A DNA stretch of 64,000 nucleotides. It comes from Muribaculaceae bacterium (lineage in GTDB: Bacteria > Bacteroidota > Bacteroidia > Bacteroidales > Muribaculaceae). The DNA lies in NCBI GenBank assembly GCA_016292745.1, contig JAEDFO010000003.1, positions 1 to 64,000 of the forward strand, given 5' to 3'. Positions 51,201 through 59,904 of this stretch are shown in pieces (within the stretch, counting starts at the first letter, position 1; each line of letters starts with the position of its first letter). The notes beneath the pieces are model-generated. The model saw only the letters and a program-made list of their open reading frames with translations. It searched no databases and had not been told where the DNA came from. A program made the translations under genes and the position numbers.

Positions 51201-52852
51201 TTCTTCGACTTTAATTTAATACCATACCCAGACTTCGCCACTCCTACAATACTCACCGGCAGCTTTCCATCAACAGCAATTTCGCCGAAAACAGCCTTGG
51301 CAGCACTCTCCTGCGCCACAGCATTACGATCGTAAGCCATGATAGCGGCAAGATTCTCCTTGTTGAGCGATTCGGCCATGTCGGCTGCCTTATATGGATT
51401 AATAAAGAACACGGCCACCACCTTTCGGCCAGTTCTCAAGGCATTCTGCAGCAATTTGCACTGATATGCATCGTTTCCTGTAACAGGAAGTATAATCACG
51501 TTGCTGTTCTCATATACAAAATCGTAGGCCTTCACTCCGTCATGGCTTAGGCAACACTCCACAAACCTCTCGCATCCTGCCACTTTCACCACACTCACGC
51601 CACCGTCCTCGTTCAATGGCAATATCGAGGCATTGTTGCGGAAACACGTCATTGAGGCATCGGCAATCTTATGAAGCAAATCCGACGAAGACGCGGAGTT
51701 CAGTCTACCGGCTATGCCTACGGTGTCGATTGGTTCGAATTCGTGGCAATGAAGCATATATTTATATTGTAGAATCTTGCGGCAACGCACATCGACATCA
51801 GCTTGCAGAATTTCGCCATTTGCCACGGCATTGAGCACTGAATCGATTTCGGCCGGTACATTCTTTGGCGAGAGAAGCACATCGTTGCCGGCCATAAGGG
51901 CCCTCACCGATGCCGAACGCTCGCTTTGTGCTCCTTTCATTCCAAGTGCATCGGTAAACACCAGTCCACGGAACTTCATTTTTCCCTTCAGGAAATCAGT
52001 TACGACCTTTCGGCTCAGCGAGCAAGGAGTGGACGATGAATCGAGCGAGGGAACAAACAGGTGGGCAGTGAGGACTCCGCCAAGGCCCGAATCGATATAC
52101 TTGCGGAATGGGAGCAAATCAACCATCTGTAAATCTCGTAACGATTTGTCAACAACCGGCAAGGTCTTGTGCGAATCCTCCGAAGTTGAGCCATGGCCGG
52201 GGAAATGCTTTGCTACCGACAGCACTCCGCCGTCCTCAATTCCCTTGGCAATCGTCAGCCCTTTTCGATAAACGTTCCTTGCCGATTCGCCTAACGAGCG
52301 GTCGCCAATCACCGGATTCAGCGGATTCGTGTTAACATCGAGAACCGGAGCAAAATCGACATTGATTCCAAGCAACCGGCATTGACGGGCTATCTCGCGG
52401 CCATATTGATAAGCAAGATGGTCGTCGGCCACCGCACCCACTATGAGATTCCGGGGGAACAGCAACGCATCGGTTACTCGCATCGACACACCCCACTCGC
52501 CATCCACCGAAATCATCAGCGGCACCTTACTGAGTGCCTGTGCCCGATTTACCGTGGCAGCATACTGGGCTGCAGTGCCCTTCGACACAAGCAACCCGCC
52601 AATGCGTTCATCGCCAACAAGAATCTTCAGGTTGCCCTCAAGGTTTGCAGTATCGGCAGGTGCCAATACCGGCATCATAAGCTGAGCCACTTTTTCGCGT
52701 TCGCTTAGCTGAGCGAAAACACTGTCGACCCACTGTTCCAGACCTGGATACTGCGAACGACGCTCAATCATGGGCGTTTTTGCACTGAAATGTCCTATTG
52801 CCATCATGGCTGCCATCGACGAGGCTATCAATTTTAATCGCATATCTGTCAT
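51197..52852 (-). CDS. GH3 beta-N-acetylhexosaminidase-like (NagZ-type)
   Basis: The 551-residue exported protein (signal peptide about 1-24) has a NagZ-type GH3 barrel. It shows ISVDGEWGVSMRV, KHFPGHGSTSEDSHK with the catalytic His/Asp dyad (about 213-225) and the nucleophile Asp in VFTDALGMKG (about 300). Similarity to the N-terminal half of the next gene is strong throughout, so the two arose by duplication. The substrate is probably a GlcNAc-containing glycan such as peptidoglycan fragments. The start at 52852 overlaps the phosphoesterase stop as ATGA. MRLK at 52843 is an alternative. Confidence 0.9.
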   Translation of the reverse strand: MTDMRLKLIASSMAAMMAIGHFSAKTPMIERRSQYPGLEQWVDSVFAQLSEREKVAQLMMPVLAPADTANLEGNLKILVGDERIGGLLVSKGTAAQYAATVNRAQALSKVPLMISVDGEWGVSMRVTDALLFPRNLIVGAVADDHLAYQYGREIARQCRLLGINVDFAPVLDVNTNPLNPVIGDRSLGESARNVYRKGLTIAKGIEDGGVLSVAKHFPGHGSTSEDSHKTLPVVDKSLRDLQMVDLLPFRKYIDSGLGGVLTAHLFVPSLDSSSTPCSLSRKVVTDFLKGKMKFRGLVFTDALGMKGAQSERSASVRALMAGNDVLLSPKNVPAEIDSVLNAVANGEILQADVDVRCRKILQYKYMLHCHEFEPIDTVGIAGRLNSASSSDLLHKIADASMTCFRNNASILPLNEDGGVSVVKVAGCERFVECCLSHDGVKAYDFVYENSNVIILPVTGNDAYQCKLLQNALRTGRKVVAVFFINPYKAADMAESLNKENLAAIMAYDRNAVAQESAAKAVFGEIAVDGKLPVSIVGVAKSGYGIKLKSKK

Positions 52853-54357
52853 TCGATTTTTTCCATTCTTAATTCATCGCTCACGCTGATTTTGCCACCA
52901 TCGGCACCCAGTGACTTCAGATAATCGAGCACTCGGTCGCCAAACTTCATCGTGTCGCTGAAAATGCGTTTTCCACTCTTCAACGGCTCCATATAGTCGC
53001 CACCATTGGCCAGATAATCGAGTGTAAGCAATTTATACTTCTTGTTTTTCTTGATTTTCTTTCCGTTGAGCTTGGCCGACACGATTTTCCCGTTGCCGTC
53101 ATATATAACCTTTACGCCATGGCTCACCGAATCGCCACCACGGCCGGCCATCACAGCAAATGCGGCAATTAGCTTATCACCCCGAATCTCGAGCACCTGC
53201 AACTTGTTGTCGAATGGGAACATAGCCTTAACCAGCCCCTCTGACACATCGCCGGAAGGCACATCGCGGCGCATTCCGCCAACATTCATTATTGCCAAGT
53301 CTACTTTGCTGCCATAAACCGGTTGTGTCAAGTTCATTGCTAAATCGGAGATGAAGTTCGATGCAAGCACCGTGCGACGAGCAATTGCAATTTCCGACAC
53401 TATTATAGTGTTGTTCATAAGCGAATCCACCTTTTCGCGGTATGGGGCAAGGAAACTGTTGAGGCACGAATCCACCCTATCGTCGTAACGCTTATCCACC
53501 GGCATCAACGAATTGCTGACAGAGAAATCGTCAAGGTTCAATTTCACACAGCCAATCAGTTTTCCGGAACCGCCAGCCTGGCACACCACCACCTTTCGGC
53601 CATCGGCATTATTGAAAACGCATTCCGGGCACTTAGCATCGCCTGGATTGATGGTTGTATGGCTGTGTCCGCCTATAATAAGGTCGATATTGCGGCTGTT
53701 CTTGGCCAGCAACACGTCGCTCGGAAGTCCCGGCTTCGCGGTGTAGCCAATATGAGTAAGAGCCACCACATAATCGACACGTTCATTCTTTTTCAATGCA
53801 CCGGCAAGCGAATCGCCCACGGCAATTGCATCACGATAAACTACCCCTTTGCAATTGGCATCGGCAATCATGCCTGAGGGAATAAGATTGAGTGCAATTA
53901 CGCCAATTCTTCTACCACAATACTCCTTTATTATGTATTGCTTGAAAAGCGACTTCAACGGTGTGGAATCGAGCACATAGTTCGACGACAGTCGCGCCAC
54001 GCCTTCTACCTTACCATACACCCGAGCAAGGCTGTCGATTCCATTGTCGAACTCGTGATTACCGAGAATCTGGATGTCGTAACCCATGCGATGAATAGCT
54101 TCACACTCAACAATGCCGCCAAACAGATTGAAATAAGGAGTCCCTTGGAAAGCATCTCCGGCATCAACAAGCAATACATTCGGCTCAGCCACACGAATGC
54201 TGTCGATGATGGCCTTACGACGCAACACACCGCCACGACCGTCGGAATCGGGATCGATTTGGCTGTGAGTGTCGTTAGTGTGGAGAATTACAAGATTCTC
54301 AGCTGAAACAGATACTGTTGTGCACAGTATTAATAAGTAGATAAATATGCGATACAT
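52849..54357 (-). CDS. 5'-nucleotidase/UDP-sugar hydrolase-like metallophosphoesterase (UshA family)
   Basis: The 502-residue exported enzyme has a signal peptide (cleavage after VSVSA, residue 19). The metallophosphoesterase domain carries HTNDTHSQ, DAGDAFQGTPYF, GNHEFDNG and GGHSHT. The 5'-nucleotidase C-terminal domain follows (VGGMRRDVPSGDVS, MFPFDNKL, ANGGDYM). It would release nucleosides and phosphate in the periplasm or at the cell surface. ATG 54357 is chosen because the signal peptide starts there. Upstream in-frame TTG/ATG codons add non-signal residues. It heads a coupled three-gene operon. Confidence 0.92.
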   Translation of the reverse strand: MYRIFIYLLILCTTVSVSAENLVILHTNDTHSQIDPDSDGRGGVLRRKAIIDSIRVAEPNVLLVDAGDAFQGTPYFNLFGGIVECEAIHRMGYDIQILGNHEFDNGIDSLARVYGKVEGVARLSSNYVLDSTPLKSLFKQYIIKEYCGRRIGVIALNLIPSGMIADANCKGVVYRDAIAVGDSLAGALKKNERVDYVVALTHIGYTAKPGLPSDVLLAKNSRNIDLIIGGHSHTTINPGDAKCPECVFNNADGRKVVVCQAGGSGKLIGCVKLNLDDFSVSNSLMPVDKRYDDRVDSCLNSFLAPYREKVDSLMNNTIIVSEIAIARRTVLASNFISDLAMNLTQPVYGSKVDLAIMNVGGMRRDVPSGDVSEGLVKAMFPFDNKLQVLEIRGDKLIAAFAVMAGRGGDSVSHGVKVIYDGNGKIVSAKLNGKKIKKNKKYKLLTLDYLANGGDYMEPLKSGKRIFSDTMKFGDRVLDYLKSLGADGGKISVSDELRMEKIE

Positions 54358-54510
54358 AATTGATACTATAAATTTATGCTGCTCATCGGGCATAACTACT
54401 GCCAAATGATTTTCTTTTACGAAAATACGAAATTAAAACAACAAAACGAGTATTAATCGCGAAAAACGCCACAAATATCCATGGTTTCGATTATTCAGCC
54501 AAATCAAGCA

Positions 54511-54549
54511 GGAAGGATTTACGAATTACCAAGATTCGTAAACCCTTCC
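54511..54549. repeat. 16-bp hairpin in operon leader
   Basis: GGAAGGATTTACGAAT (54511-54526) pairs with ATTCGTAAACCCTTCC (54534-54549), with one mismatch and a 7-nt loop. No T-run follows on either strand, so it is not a typical terminator. Confidence 0.75.
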
Positions 54550-54704
54550 TTAAAATCTGGCAGATTTCGCAAACTGCCACAATCCAAAGCCACTTCCCAT
54601 AATAGGACTTTGATTCATTCCAATTCTAACAACATTTGTCAACAGAACTTGGAGTAAGTTTCATACATATTTCCTAAGGCGGTGTCCGTGTTCCAAGTCT
54701 GTAG

Positions 54705-54712
54705 CAAAAGTA
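54705..54712 (-). promoter_or_regulatory. -7 promoter box in gene-free gap
   Basis: Minus strand TACTTTTG matches TAnnTTTG. A TTTG is 25 nt upstream (54738-54741), slightly far. It could drive the phosphoesterase operon through a 340-nt leader or a small RNA. Confidence 0.4.
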
Positions 54713-54937
54713 CAGTCATCGGCCAACCGATAATGTTCAAATGATAAAAAATTAAAGAATTATTAGAGTCAAATCGTAAAATATTTATACTAATGAATAA
54801 ATATTACCTATATACGAGAACTTGAAAATCCTGATTTACAGATAATGATACTAATATTTTGTTATACAATTAAGATTTTAAAAGATTCTTTGACAAGACT
54901 GAGGGACATCAACAAATCTAAGATATTTTGAGTGGGA

Positions 54938-56011
54938 CTATTCCAAGTTGTTATTGCGATAAACAATAGGTGTGCAGCCATAATGCTTGCTGAACGAGCG
55001 GCGGAATGTTGACAGGGAATTAAAGCCGGATTGCTCTGCCACATCGGCAATTGTCATTTCATGGTTTGAGGTAAGCAACTGCGCAGCATGGCGCAAACGG
55101 TATGAATTTACAAAGTCGTAGAATGTTGTATCAAGCTGCACATTGATATAACTGCTTATATAGGAGCGGTTAGTATTCATCTGCTTGGCAAGGTCGGAAA
55201 GAGTTAACGATGGGTTTAGATAGAGCTGTTTTTCCTCAAACAGTACACGCAGTTTTTCGTCAAAGCCCTCATATATGCGTGGACGATGCTGAACATTGAA
55301 ATCATCAGATGGAATAATAGGCGATACTACTCCACCACCCACCATCCGGCGCATCGATTCCTGATATCGGTGCACATAATAGCATATAATAAACCACGCC
55401 ACACACTCAAATATATAGAACGACAGCTTAATGCGATAAATGTTTGTGACCATGAACACGATCCAGGCCACATATAGCAGAAAGAATACGGCTATCAGGC
55501 TCCAAAGCCACTCTACATGCAGATATTCTGTATTGGAATACATCTGCTTTAGCCGGCGCAATACCTTTGGCACCGAAAGCATCACACGAATATACAGATA
55601 TATTGAGAAACAGATAAACACACCAACAAGGATGTTGAAGGTATGTCGGCCGGGAAACAGCAAATACACCAGCAGATAGGCACAGTTAGGCCAGAAAAGT
55701 CGGGCAATACGGCGCCAATTCAGCCACCGCGGCGAAACCACCTCAATCAAGAACATATTGATAAAGGTTATCGAGAACCAATCGACAATGAGCGAGGCAT
55801 AAATGGCGTTATCGCTCATCTGTATACCAAACAACGGATACGACACGCTTCTGACATTGTTGACAAACAGGAACAGGAAGGTAATGCCGAGCATCACACG
55901 TGCGCGGTCTTTGCCATAACGCAGATAGTACATGCTCGACACAAACAGATACATCAATACCGCACCACGGAAAAGCAAGGTCAGGCGGTCTATGACATTA
56001 TCTTCCATCAT
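54938..56011 (-). CDS. membrane-anchored AraC-family transcriptional regulator
   Basis: The 357-residue protein has about six predicted transmembrane helices in residues 1-220. It ends in an AraC/XylS helix-turn-helix pair (about 258-355): LTLSDLAKQMNTNRSYISSY, then MTIADVAEQSGFNSLSTFRR. The membrane part is unlike the usual cytoplasmic AraC sensor and would sense an envelope or lipid-soluble signal. It is monocistronic. It stands upstream of the phosphoesterase-GH3 operon, co-oriented, 580 nt away, so that operon is a candidate target. ATG 56008 is an equally good start. Confidence 0.9.
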   Translation of the reverse strand: MMEDNVIDRLTLLFRGAVLMYLFVSSMYYLRYGKDRARVMLGITFLFLFVNNVRSVSYPLFGIQMSDNAIYASLIVDWFSITFINMFLIEVVSPRWLNWRRIARLFWPNCAYLLVYLLFPGRHTFNILVGVFICFSIYLYIRVMLSVPKVLRRLKQMYSNTEYLHVEWLWSLIAVFFLLYVAWIVFMVTNIYRIKLSFYIFECVAWFIICYYVHRYQESMRRMVGGGVVSPIIPSDDFNVQHRPRIYEGFDEKLRVLFEEKQLYLNPSLTLSDLAKQMNTNRSYISSYINVQLDTTFYDFVNSYRLRHAAQLLTSNHEMTIADVAEQSGFNSLSTFRRSFSKHYGCTPIVYRNNNLE

Positions 56012-56049
56012 TCAGTTCGTGTTGGTGGCTATTCTTCTGATTTCGAACA

Positions 56050-56097
56050 GCAAAAATAATAAAATGTGCCGTTCCAAATGCAAGAACGACACATTTT
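56050..56097 (-). terminator. intrinsic terminator of gpmI
   Basis: On the minus strand the 14-bp stem AAAATGTGTCGTTC/GAACGGCACATTTT (one G-T pair) with a 9-nt loop is followed by TTATTATTTTTG. It begins 22 nt after the gpmI stop. Confidence 0.9.
56051..56058 (-). promoter_or_regulatory. -7 promoter box for araC-type gene
   Basis: Minus strand TATTTTTG (TAnnTTTG) lies inside the T-rich tail of the gpmI terminator, 40 nt upstream of the ATG. Confidence 0.5.
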
Positions 56098-56119
56098 TAT
56101 TACATTTCCAACAAACTGC

Positions 56120-57634
56120 TTACTTGATAAGGCAGTTGCCGGTCATTTCCTTGGGCTGCTCAACACCAAGGATGTGGAGAATAGATGGAGCCACATCAGC
56201 AAGACGGCCGTCCTCTACCTTGGCATCCTTGTTGGCTGTTACATATACGAAAGGCACCGGATTCAGCGAGTGGGCTGTGTTTGGAGTGCCATCGGAATTG
56301 ATTGCATTGTCGGCATTACCGTGGTCGGCAATGATGATTACCTCGTAATCGTTGGCCTTTGCAGCTTCTACAGTGTCCTTTACACAATTATCAACGGCAA
56401 CAACGGCCTTTTCAATTGCCTCATAGATTCCGGTATGACCTACCATGTCGCCATTGGCATAGTTGACAACAATAAACTCATACTTCTGTTCGTTGATGGC
56501 AGCCACAAGTTTATCCTTTACCTCATAGGCGCTCATTTCGGGCTTAAGGTCGTAAGTTGCCACCTTAGGTGATGGAACAAGAATGCGGTCCTCGCCATCG
56601 TACGGAGCCTCGCGACCTCCATTAAAGAAGAATGTAACGTGGGCATATTTCTCTGTTTCGGCAATATGGAGCTGTTTCATGCCAAGGCTCGATACATATT
56701 CGCCAAGAGTATTACTTACATTCTCCTTATCGAAAAGGATATGCACGCCGGTGAATGAAGCATCGTAAGGAGTCATGCAGAAATACTGCAACCCGGGAAT
56801 TGTGTGCATGCCTTCCTCGGTCATATCTTTCTGTGTGAGCACAATGGTGAGTTCCTTAGCACGGTCGTTGCGATAATTGAAGAAGATAACCACATCACCA
56901 TCCTTGATTCGGCCGTCAACGGTTGAGTTGACAATAGGCTTAACAAACTCATCGGTTACGCCATCGGCATACGATGCCTCCATGGCAGCTACCATATCGT
57001 CGAACTTAGCGCCTTCACCGTTAACAAGCTGGTCGTAGGCTATCTTAACGCGGTCCCAACGTTTGTCGCGGTCCATGGCATAATAGCGGCCGATAATCGA
57101 GGCAATCACGCCTGCCGACTTGGCACAATGCTCCTGAACCTCGGCGATAAAGCCCTTACCGCTCTTGGGGTCGGTGTCGCGGCCATCCATAAAGCAGTGC
57201 AGATACACATTCTTCAAATCGTATTCCTTGGCAATGTCGCAAAGAGCGAACAAATGTTCGAGCGAGCTGTGAACGCCGCCATTACTGGTAAGACCCATCA
57301 TGTGCAGGCCCTTGCCTGTTGTGCGGGCATATTCAAAGGCACGCTTGATTTCAGGATTGTTGAGAATCGACTTGTCGGCTATCGATTTGTTGATCTTAAC
57401 CAGGTCCTGATATACGATGCGGCCAGCACCGATATTAAGGTGACCCACTTCAGAGTTACCCATCTGTCCGTCGGGCAAACCGACATTTTCGCCACTTGCC
57501 TGAAGTTGCGAATTAGGATAATTCTTGATAAGTGAATCCCAATAAGGGGTTGGTGTTGAATAAATTACATCACTTTTCTGATGATTGCCGATTCCCCATC
57601 CATCGAGAATCATTAGCAACGCTTTTTTACCCAT
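56120..57634 (-). CDS. gpmI: 2,3-bisphosphoglycerate-independent phosphoglycerate mutase
   Basis: The 504-residue dimanganese enzyme interconverts 3- and 2-phosphoglycerate in glycolysis. The N-terminal LLMILDGWGIG metal site, the catalytic Ser in MGNSEVGHLNIGAGR (about 62), SNGGVHSSLEH, DGRDTDPKSG and the C-terminal IADHGNADNA metal site are all present. The length is typical (about 505-515). It is monocistronic, with a -7 box 45 nt upstream and a strong terminator. Confidence 0.97.
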   Translation of the reverse strand: MGKKALLMILDGWGIGNHQKSDVIYSTPTPYWDSLIKNYPNSQLQASGENVGLPDGQMGNSEVGHLNIGAGRIVYQDLVKINKSIADKSILNNPEIKRAFEYARTTGKGLHMMGLTSNGGVHSSLEHLFALCDIAKEYDLKNVYLHCFMDGRDTDPKSGKGFIAEVQEHCAKSAGVIASIIGRYYAMDRDKRWDRVKIAYDQLVNGEGAKFDDMVAAMEASYADGVTDEFVKPIVNSTVDGRIKDGDVVIFFNYRNDRAKELTIVLTQKDMTEEGMHTIPGLQYFCMTPYDASFTGVHILFDKENVSNTLGEYVSSLGMKQLHIAETEKYAHVTFFFNGGREAPYDGEDRILVPSPKVATYDLKPEMSAYEVKDKLVAAINEQKYEFIVVNYANGDMVGHTGIYEAIEKAVVAVDNCVKDTVEAAKANDYEVIIIADHGNADNAINSDGTPNTAHSLNPVPFVYVTANKDAKVEDGRLADVAPSILHILGVEQPKEMTGNCLIK

Positions 57635-57678
57635 ATCTGTATTATTATTAAAGTTATTCCTTACGTTTTTTCGCAGTG

Positions 57679-57686
57679 CAAAATTA
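57679..57686 (-). promoter_or_regulatory. -7 promoter box for gpmI
   Basis: Minus strand TAATTTTG, an exact TAnnTTTG, lies 45 nt upstream of the gpmI ATG. Confidence 0.5.
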
Positions 57687-57739
57687 ATAAATCTGCACGA
57701 AATTTACGACTATTACCCACTGCTTTTAATTATTTTCCA

Positions 57740-57747
57740 TACTTTTG
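57740..57747 (+). promoter_or_regulatory. -7 promoter box for DUF2461 gene
   Basis: TACTTTTG matches TAnnTTTG. It puts the transcript start at about 57752, so the ATG at 57755 would be nearly leaderless. The ATG at 57779 has a normal short leader. Confidence 0.5.
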
Positions 57748-57778
57748 CCAAATAATGAAGTTTACAACCGACAGCACT

Positions 57779-58447
57779 ATGAACTGCAATACCGAAATAC
57801 TGCAATTCCTCGATGAATTAAGCCGCAACAACAATCGTCAGTGGTTTAACGCCAACAAGGAGCGATACGAGTATCTGCGCAAAGCATGGCTCCATAACAT
57901 TCAGCAACTGATTGAGCAGATGAACGCCTACGACCCTTCGCTGCAAGGGCTCGATGCACGCGACTGCGTGTACCGCATCTACCGCGACATACGCTTCAGT
58001 CCCAACAAACTGCCCTACAAGACACATTTCGGGGCTGTAATTGGCCGCGGAGGCCGCAAATGTCTGCTTTCGTCATATTACATTCACCTTGAGCCAGGCA
58101 ACAAATCGGGTATTTACGGTGGCATATGGTGTCCTGAGCCGAATGTACTCAAGGCTTTGCGCCATGCCATCGATGATAACAGCGACGAATTTCTGGAAAT
58201 TATCAACAATCCCGAGTTCAAGCGCCGGTTCACACTTGTAGGTGACAAACTGAAGAATCCGCCTAAAGGCTTCGACAAGACCAACCCCAACATTGAACTG
58301 CTGAAGATGAAGGAATATCTGCTGTCGTATGAGGTTGGCGACGAATATATGCAGAGCGACGACTGGATTAGCCGTGCCGCACACGATTTCAGCTTTATGA
58401 CGCCTTTTCACCGATTCATGAATTTCACCATCGAGGAAGAGATTTAG
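57779..58447 (+). CDS. DUF2461 domain protein
   Basis: The 222-residue cytoplasmic protein belongs to the DUF2461 family (TIGR02453 type). It is recognised by the start ILQFLDELSRNNNRQWFNANK, the VYRIYRDIRFSPNKLPYKTHFGA core and the GIYGGIWCPEPNVLKALR strand-helix. No biochemical role is established for the family. An in-frame ATG at 57755 would add eight residues. 57779 is preferred on promoter position and family N-terminus. It stands alone, divergent from gpmI. Confidence 0.88.
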   Translation: MNCNTEILQFLDELSRNNNRQWFNANKERYEYLRKAWLHNIQQLIEQMNAYDPSLQGLDARDCVYRIYRDIRFSPNKLPYKTHFGAVIGRGGRKCLLSSYYIHLEPGNKSGIYGGIWCPEPNVLKALRHAIDDNSDEFLEIINNPEFKRRFTLVGDKLKNPPKGFDKTNPNIELLKMKEYLLSYEVGDEYMQSDDWISRAAHDFSFMTPFHRFMNFTIEEEI

Positions 58448-58522
58448 CATGCTCGGGTATATTATTCATGTATAATAAAGTTTAAACATTATTTAAAATA
58501 TCAGTTTATTTCCGATTTTTAT

Positions 58523-58530
58523 TAAATTTG
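58523..58530 (+). promoter_or_regulatory. -7 promoter box for 2-oxoacid oxidoreductase operon
   Basis: TAAATTTG is an exact TAnnTTTG, 28 nt before the ferredoxin-subunit ATG. No clear -33 is seen. Confidence 0.55.
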
Positions 58531-58558
58531 CGAAAGAAATGAACAAAACTAATTAATC

Positions 58559-58789
58559 ATGGCAAAAATTCGAGGTGCAGTTGTCGTTAACATCGAACGA
58601 TGCAAAGGCTGCAACTTATGTGTCGACACATGCCCGGTTAATGTACTGGAGCTACAGCCAAAAGAAGTAAACAATCGAGGTTATCACTACGCCTATATGA
58701 AGGCTCCCGATCTTTGTATTGCTTGCCAAAGCTGCGCACTGGTTTGTCCCGACGGCTGCATCGACGTGTATAGAGCAAAAACCGAATAA
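58559..58789 (+). CDS. 2-oxoacid:ferredoxin oxidoreductase delta subunit (2x[4Fe-4S] ferredoxin)
   Basis: The 76-residue protein has two complete clusters, CKGCNLCVDTCP and CIACQSCALVCP, each CxxCxxCxxxCP. It is the electron-carrying delta subunit of a four-gene enzyme that oxidatively decarboxylates 2-oxoacids to acyl-CoA and reduced ferredoxin. It is the first gene of the operon, followed by the alpha gene after 30 nt. Separate delta, alpha, beta and gamma genes are typical of VOR/KOR-type enzymes. Confidence 0.93.
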   Translation: MAKIRGAVVVNIERCKGCNLCVDTCPVNVLELQPKEVNNRGYHYAYMKAPDLCIACQSCALVCPDGCIDVYRAKTE

Positions 58790-58819
58790 GATAAGAACCA
58801 ATAACGTCTCTATTTAATA

Positions 58820-59902
58820 ATGGAAGAAGTACGATTAATGAAGGGTAACGAAGCATTGGCATTGGCAGCCATCAGATATGGTTGCGATGGATACTTCGGA
58901 TACCCTATCACTCCTCAATCTGAAGTGCTTGAGACCCTTGAGCAACAGATGCCGTGGGAAACCACCGGAATGGTGGTTCTGCAAGCAGAAAGCGAAGTGG
59001 CAGCCATCAACATGGTATATGCCGGCGCTGCTTGCGGTAAATGTGTATTCACATCGTCATCGAGCCCGGGCATCAGCCTAATGCAAGAAGGCATTTCATA
59101 TATCGCTGCCAGTGAGCTCCCGGCCCTAATAATTAATGTGATGCGCGGAGGCCCGGGACTGGGTACCATCCACCCCTCACAAGCCGACTATTTCCAAGCC
59201 ACAAAAGGCGGCGGCCACGGCGACTACCACCTCATCACACTGGCGCCATCGTCGGTGCAGGAAATGTGTGATTTCGTAGCGCTCGGTTGGGATTTGGCAT
59301 TCAAATACCGCACCCCGGCAATAATTCTCGCCGACGGCATAGTGGGACAGATGATGGAAAAAGTGGTGTTGCCACCGCAGCGTCCACGCCGCACCGACGA
59401 GGAAGTGAAAAAGCAATGCCCGTGGGCTGCTACCGGCAAAAGCAACGGCAAAAAACACATAGTTACATCGCTTGAACTTGACAGCGAAAAAATGGAAGTG
59501 AACAACGAACGCTTCCAGCGCACATACCGCGAAATCGAGAAATACGAGAAACGCTACGAAGCCATCGACACCGAGGACTGCGACTATCTGATTGTAGCAT
59601 TCGGCACTGTGGCACGTATATGCCAGAAAACAGTGGAAATGGCCAACGAACACGGAGCAAAAATAGGCATCATCCGCCCTATCACCTTGTGGCCATTCCC
59701 TTACGAGGCTATTGCCGAGGCTGCAAAGCATACCAAGGGCATATTGGTGGTTGAGCTCAACGCCGGACAGATGATTGAAGACGTACGGCTCGCCGTCAGC
59801 GACAAAAACATGCCGATTAAGCACTACGGACGTCTGGGTGGCATTGTTCCCACTCCCGACGAAATCCTCGATGCGCTCACCAATGAACTAATCAACGATT
59901 AA
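58820..59902 (+). CDS. vorB: 2-oxoacid:ferredoxin oxidoreductase alpha subunit (VorB/KorA-like)
   Basis: The 360-residue subunit carries the pyrimidine-binding part of the thiamine-diphosphate site. It shows GYFGYPITPQSEVLE near the N-terminus, the VLQAESEVAAINMV segment with the cofactor-contacting Glu, and SSSSPGISLMQEG. C-terminal transketolase-like blocks (GTVARICQ, IRPITLWPFP) follow. Branched-chain 2-oxoacids or 2-oxoglutarate are the likely substrates. The sequence does not settle which. The beta gene follows after 2 nt. Confidence 0.9.
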   Translation: MEEVRLMKGNEALALAAIRYGCDGYFGYPITPQSEVLETLEQQMPWETTGMVVLQAESEVAAINMVYAGAACGKCVFTSSSSPGISLMQEGISYIAASELPALIINVMRGGPGLGTIHPSQADYFQATKGGGHGDYHLITLAPSSVQEMCDFVALGWDLAFKYRTPAIILADGIVGQMMEKVVLPPQRPRRTDEEVKKQCPWAATGKSNGKKHIVTSLELDSEKMEVNNERFQRTYREIEKYEKRYEAIDTEDCDYLIVAFGTVARICQKTVEMANEHGAKIGIIRPITLWPFPYEAIAEAAKHTKGILVVELNAGQMIEDVRLAVSDKNMPIKHYGRLGGIVPTPDEILDALTNELIND

Positions 59903-59904
59903 TC

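Larger units (their letters stand above)
54358..54937. other. 580-nt gap upstream of the phosphoesterase-GH3 operon
   Basis: This is the longest gene-free stretch in the window. It contains a minus-strand -7 box (54705-54712), a 16-bp hairpin (54511-54549), a second 6-bp hairpin (TGGCAG/CTGCCA, 54558-54579), and tiny ORFs of about 9-12 codons. I see no protein gene. Transcription from 54705 would give a 340-nt structured leader for the operon, or a separate small RNA. Confidence 0.5.
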
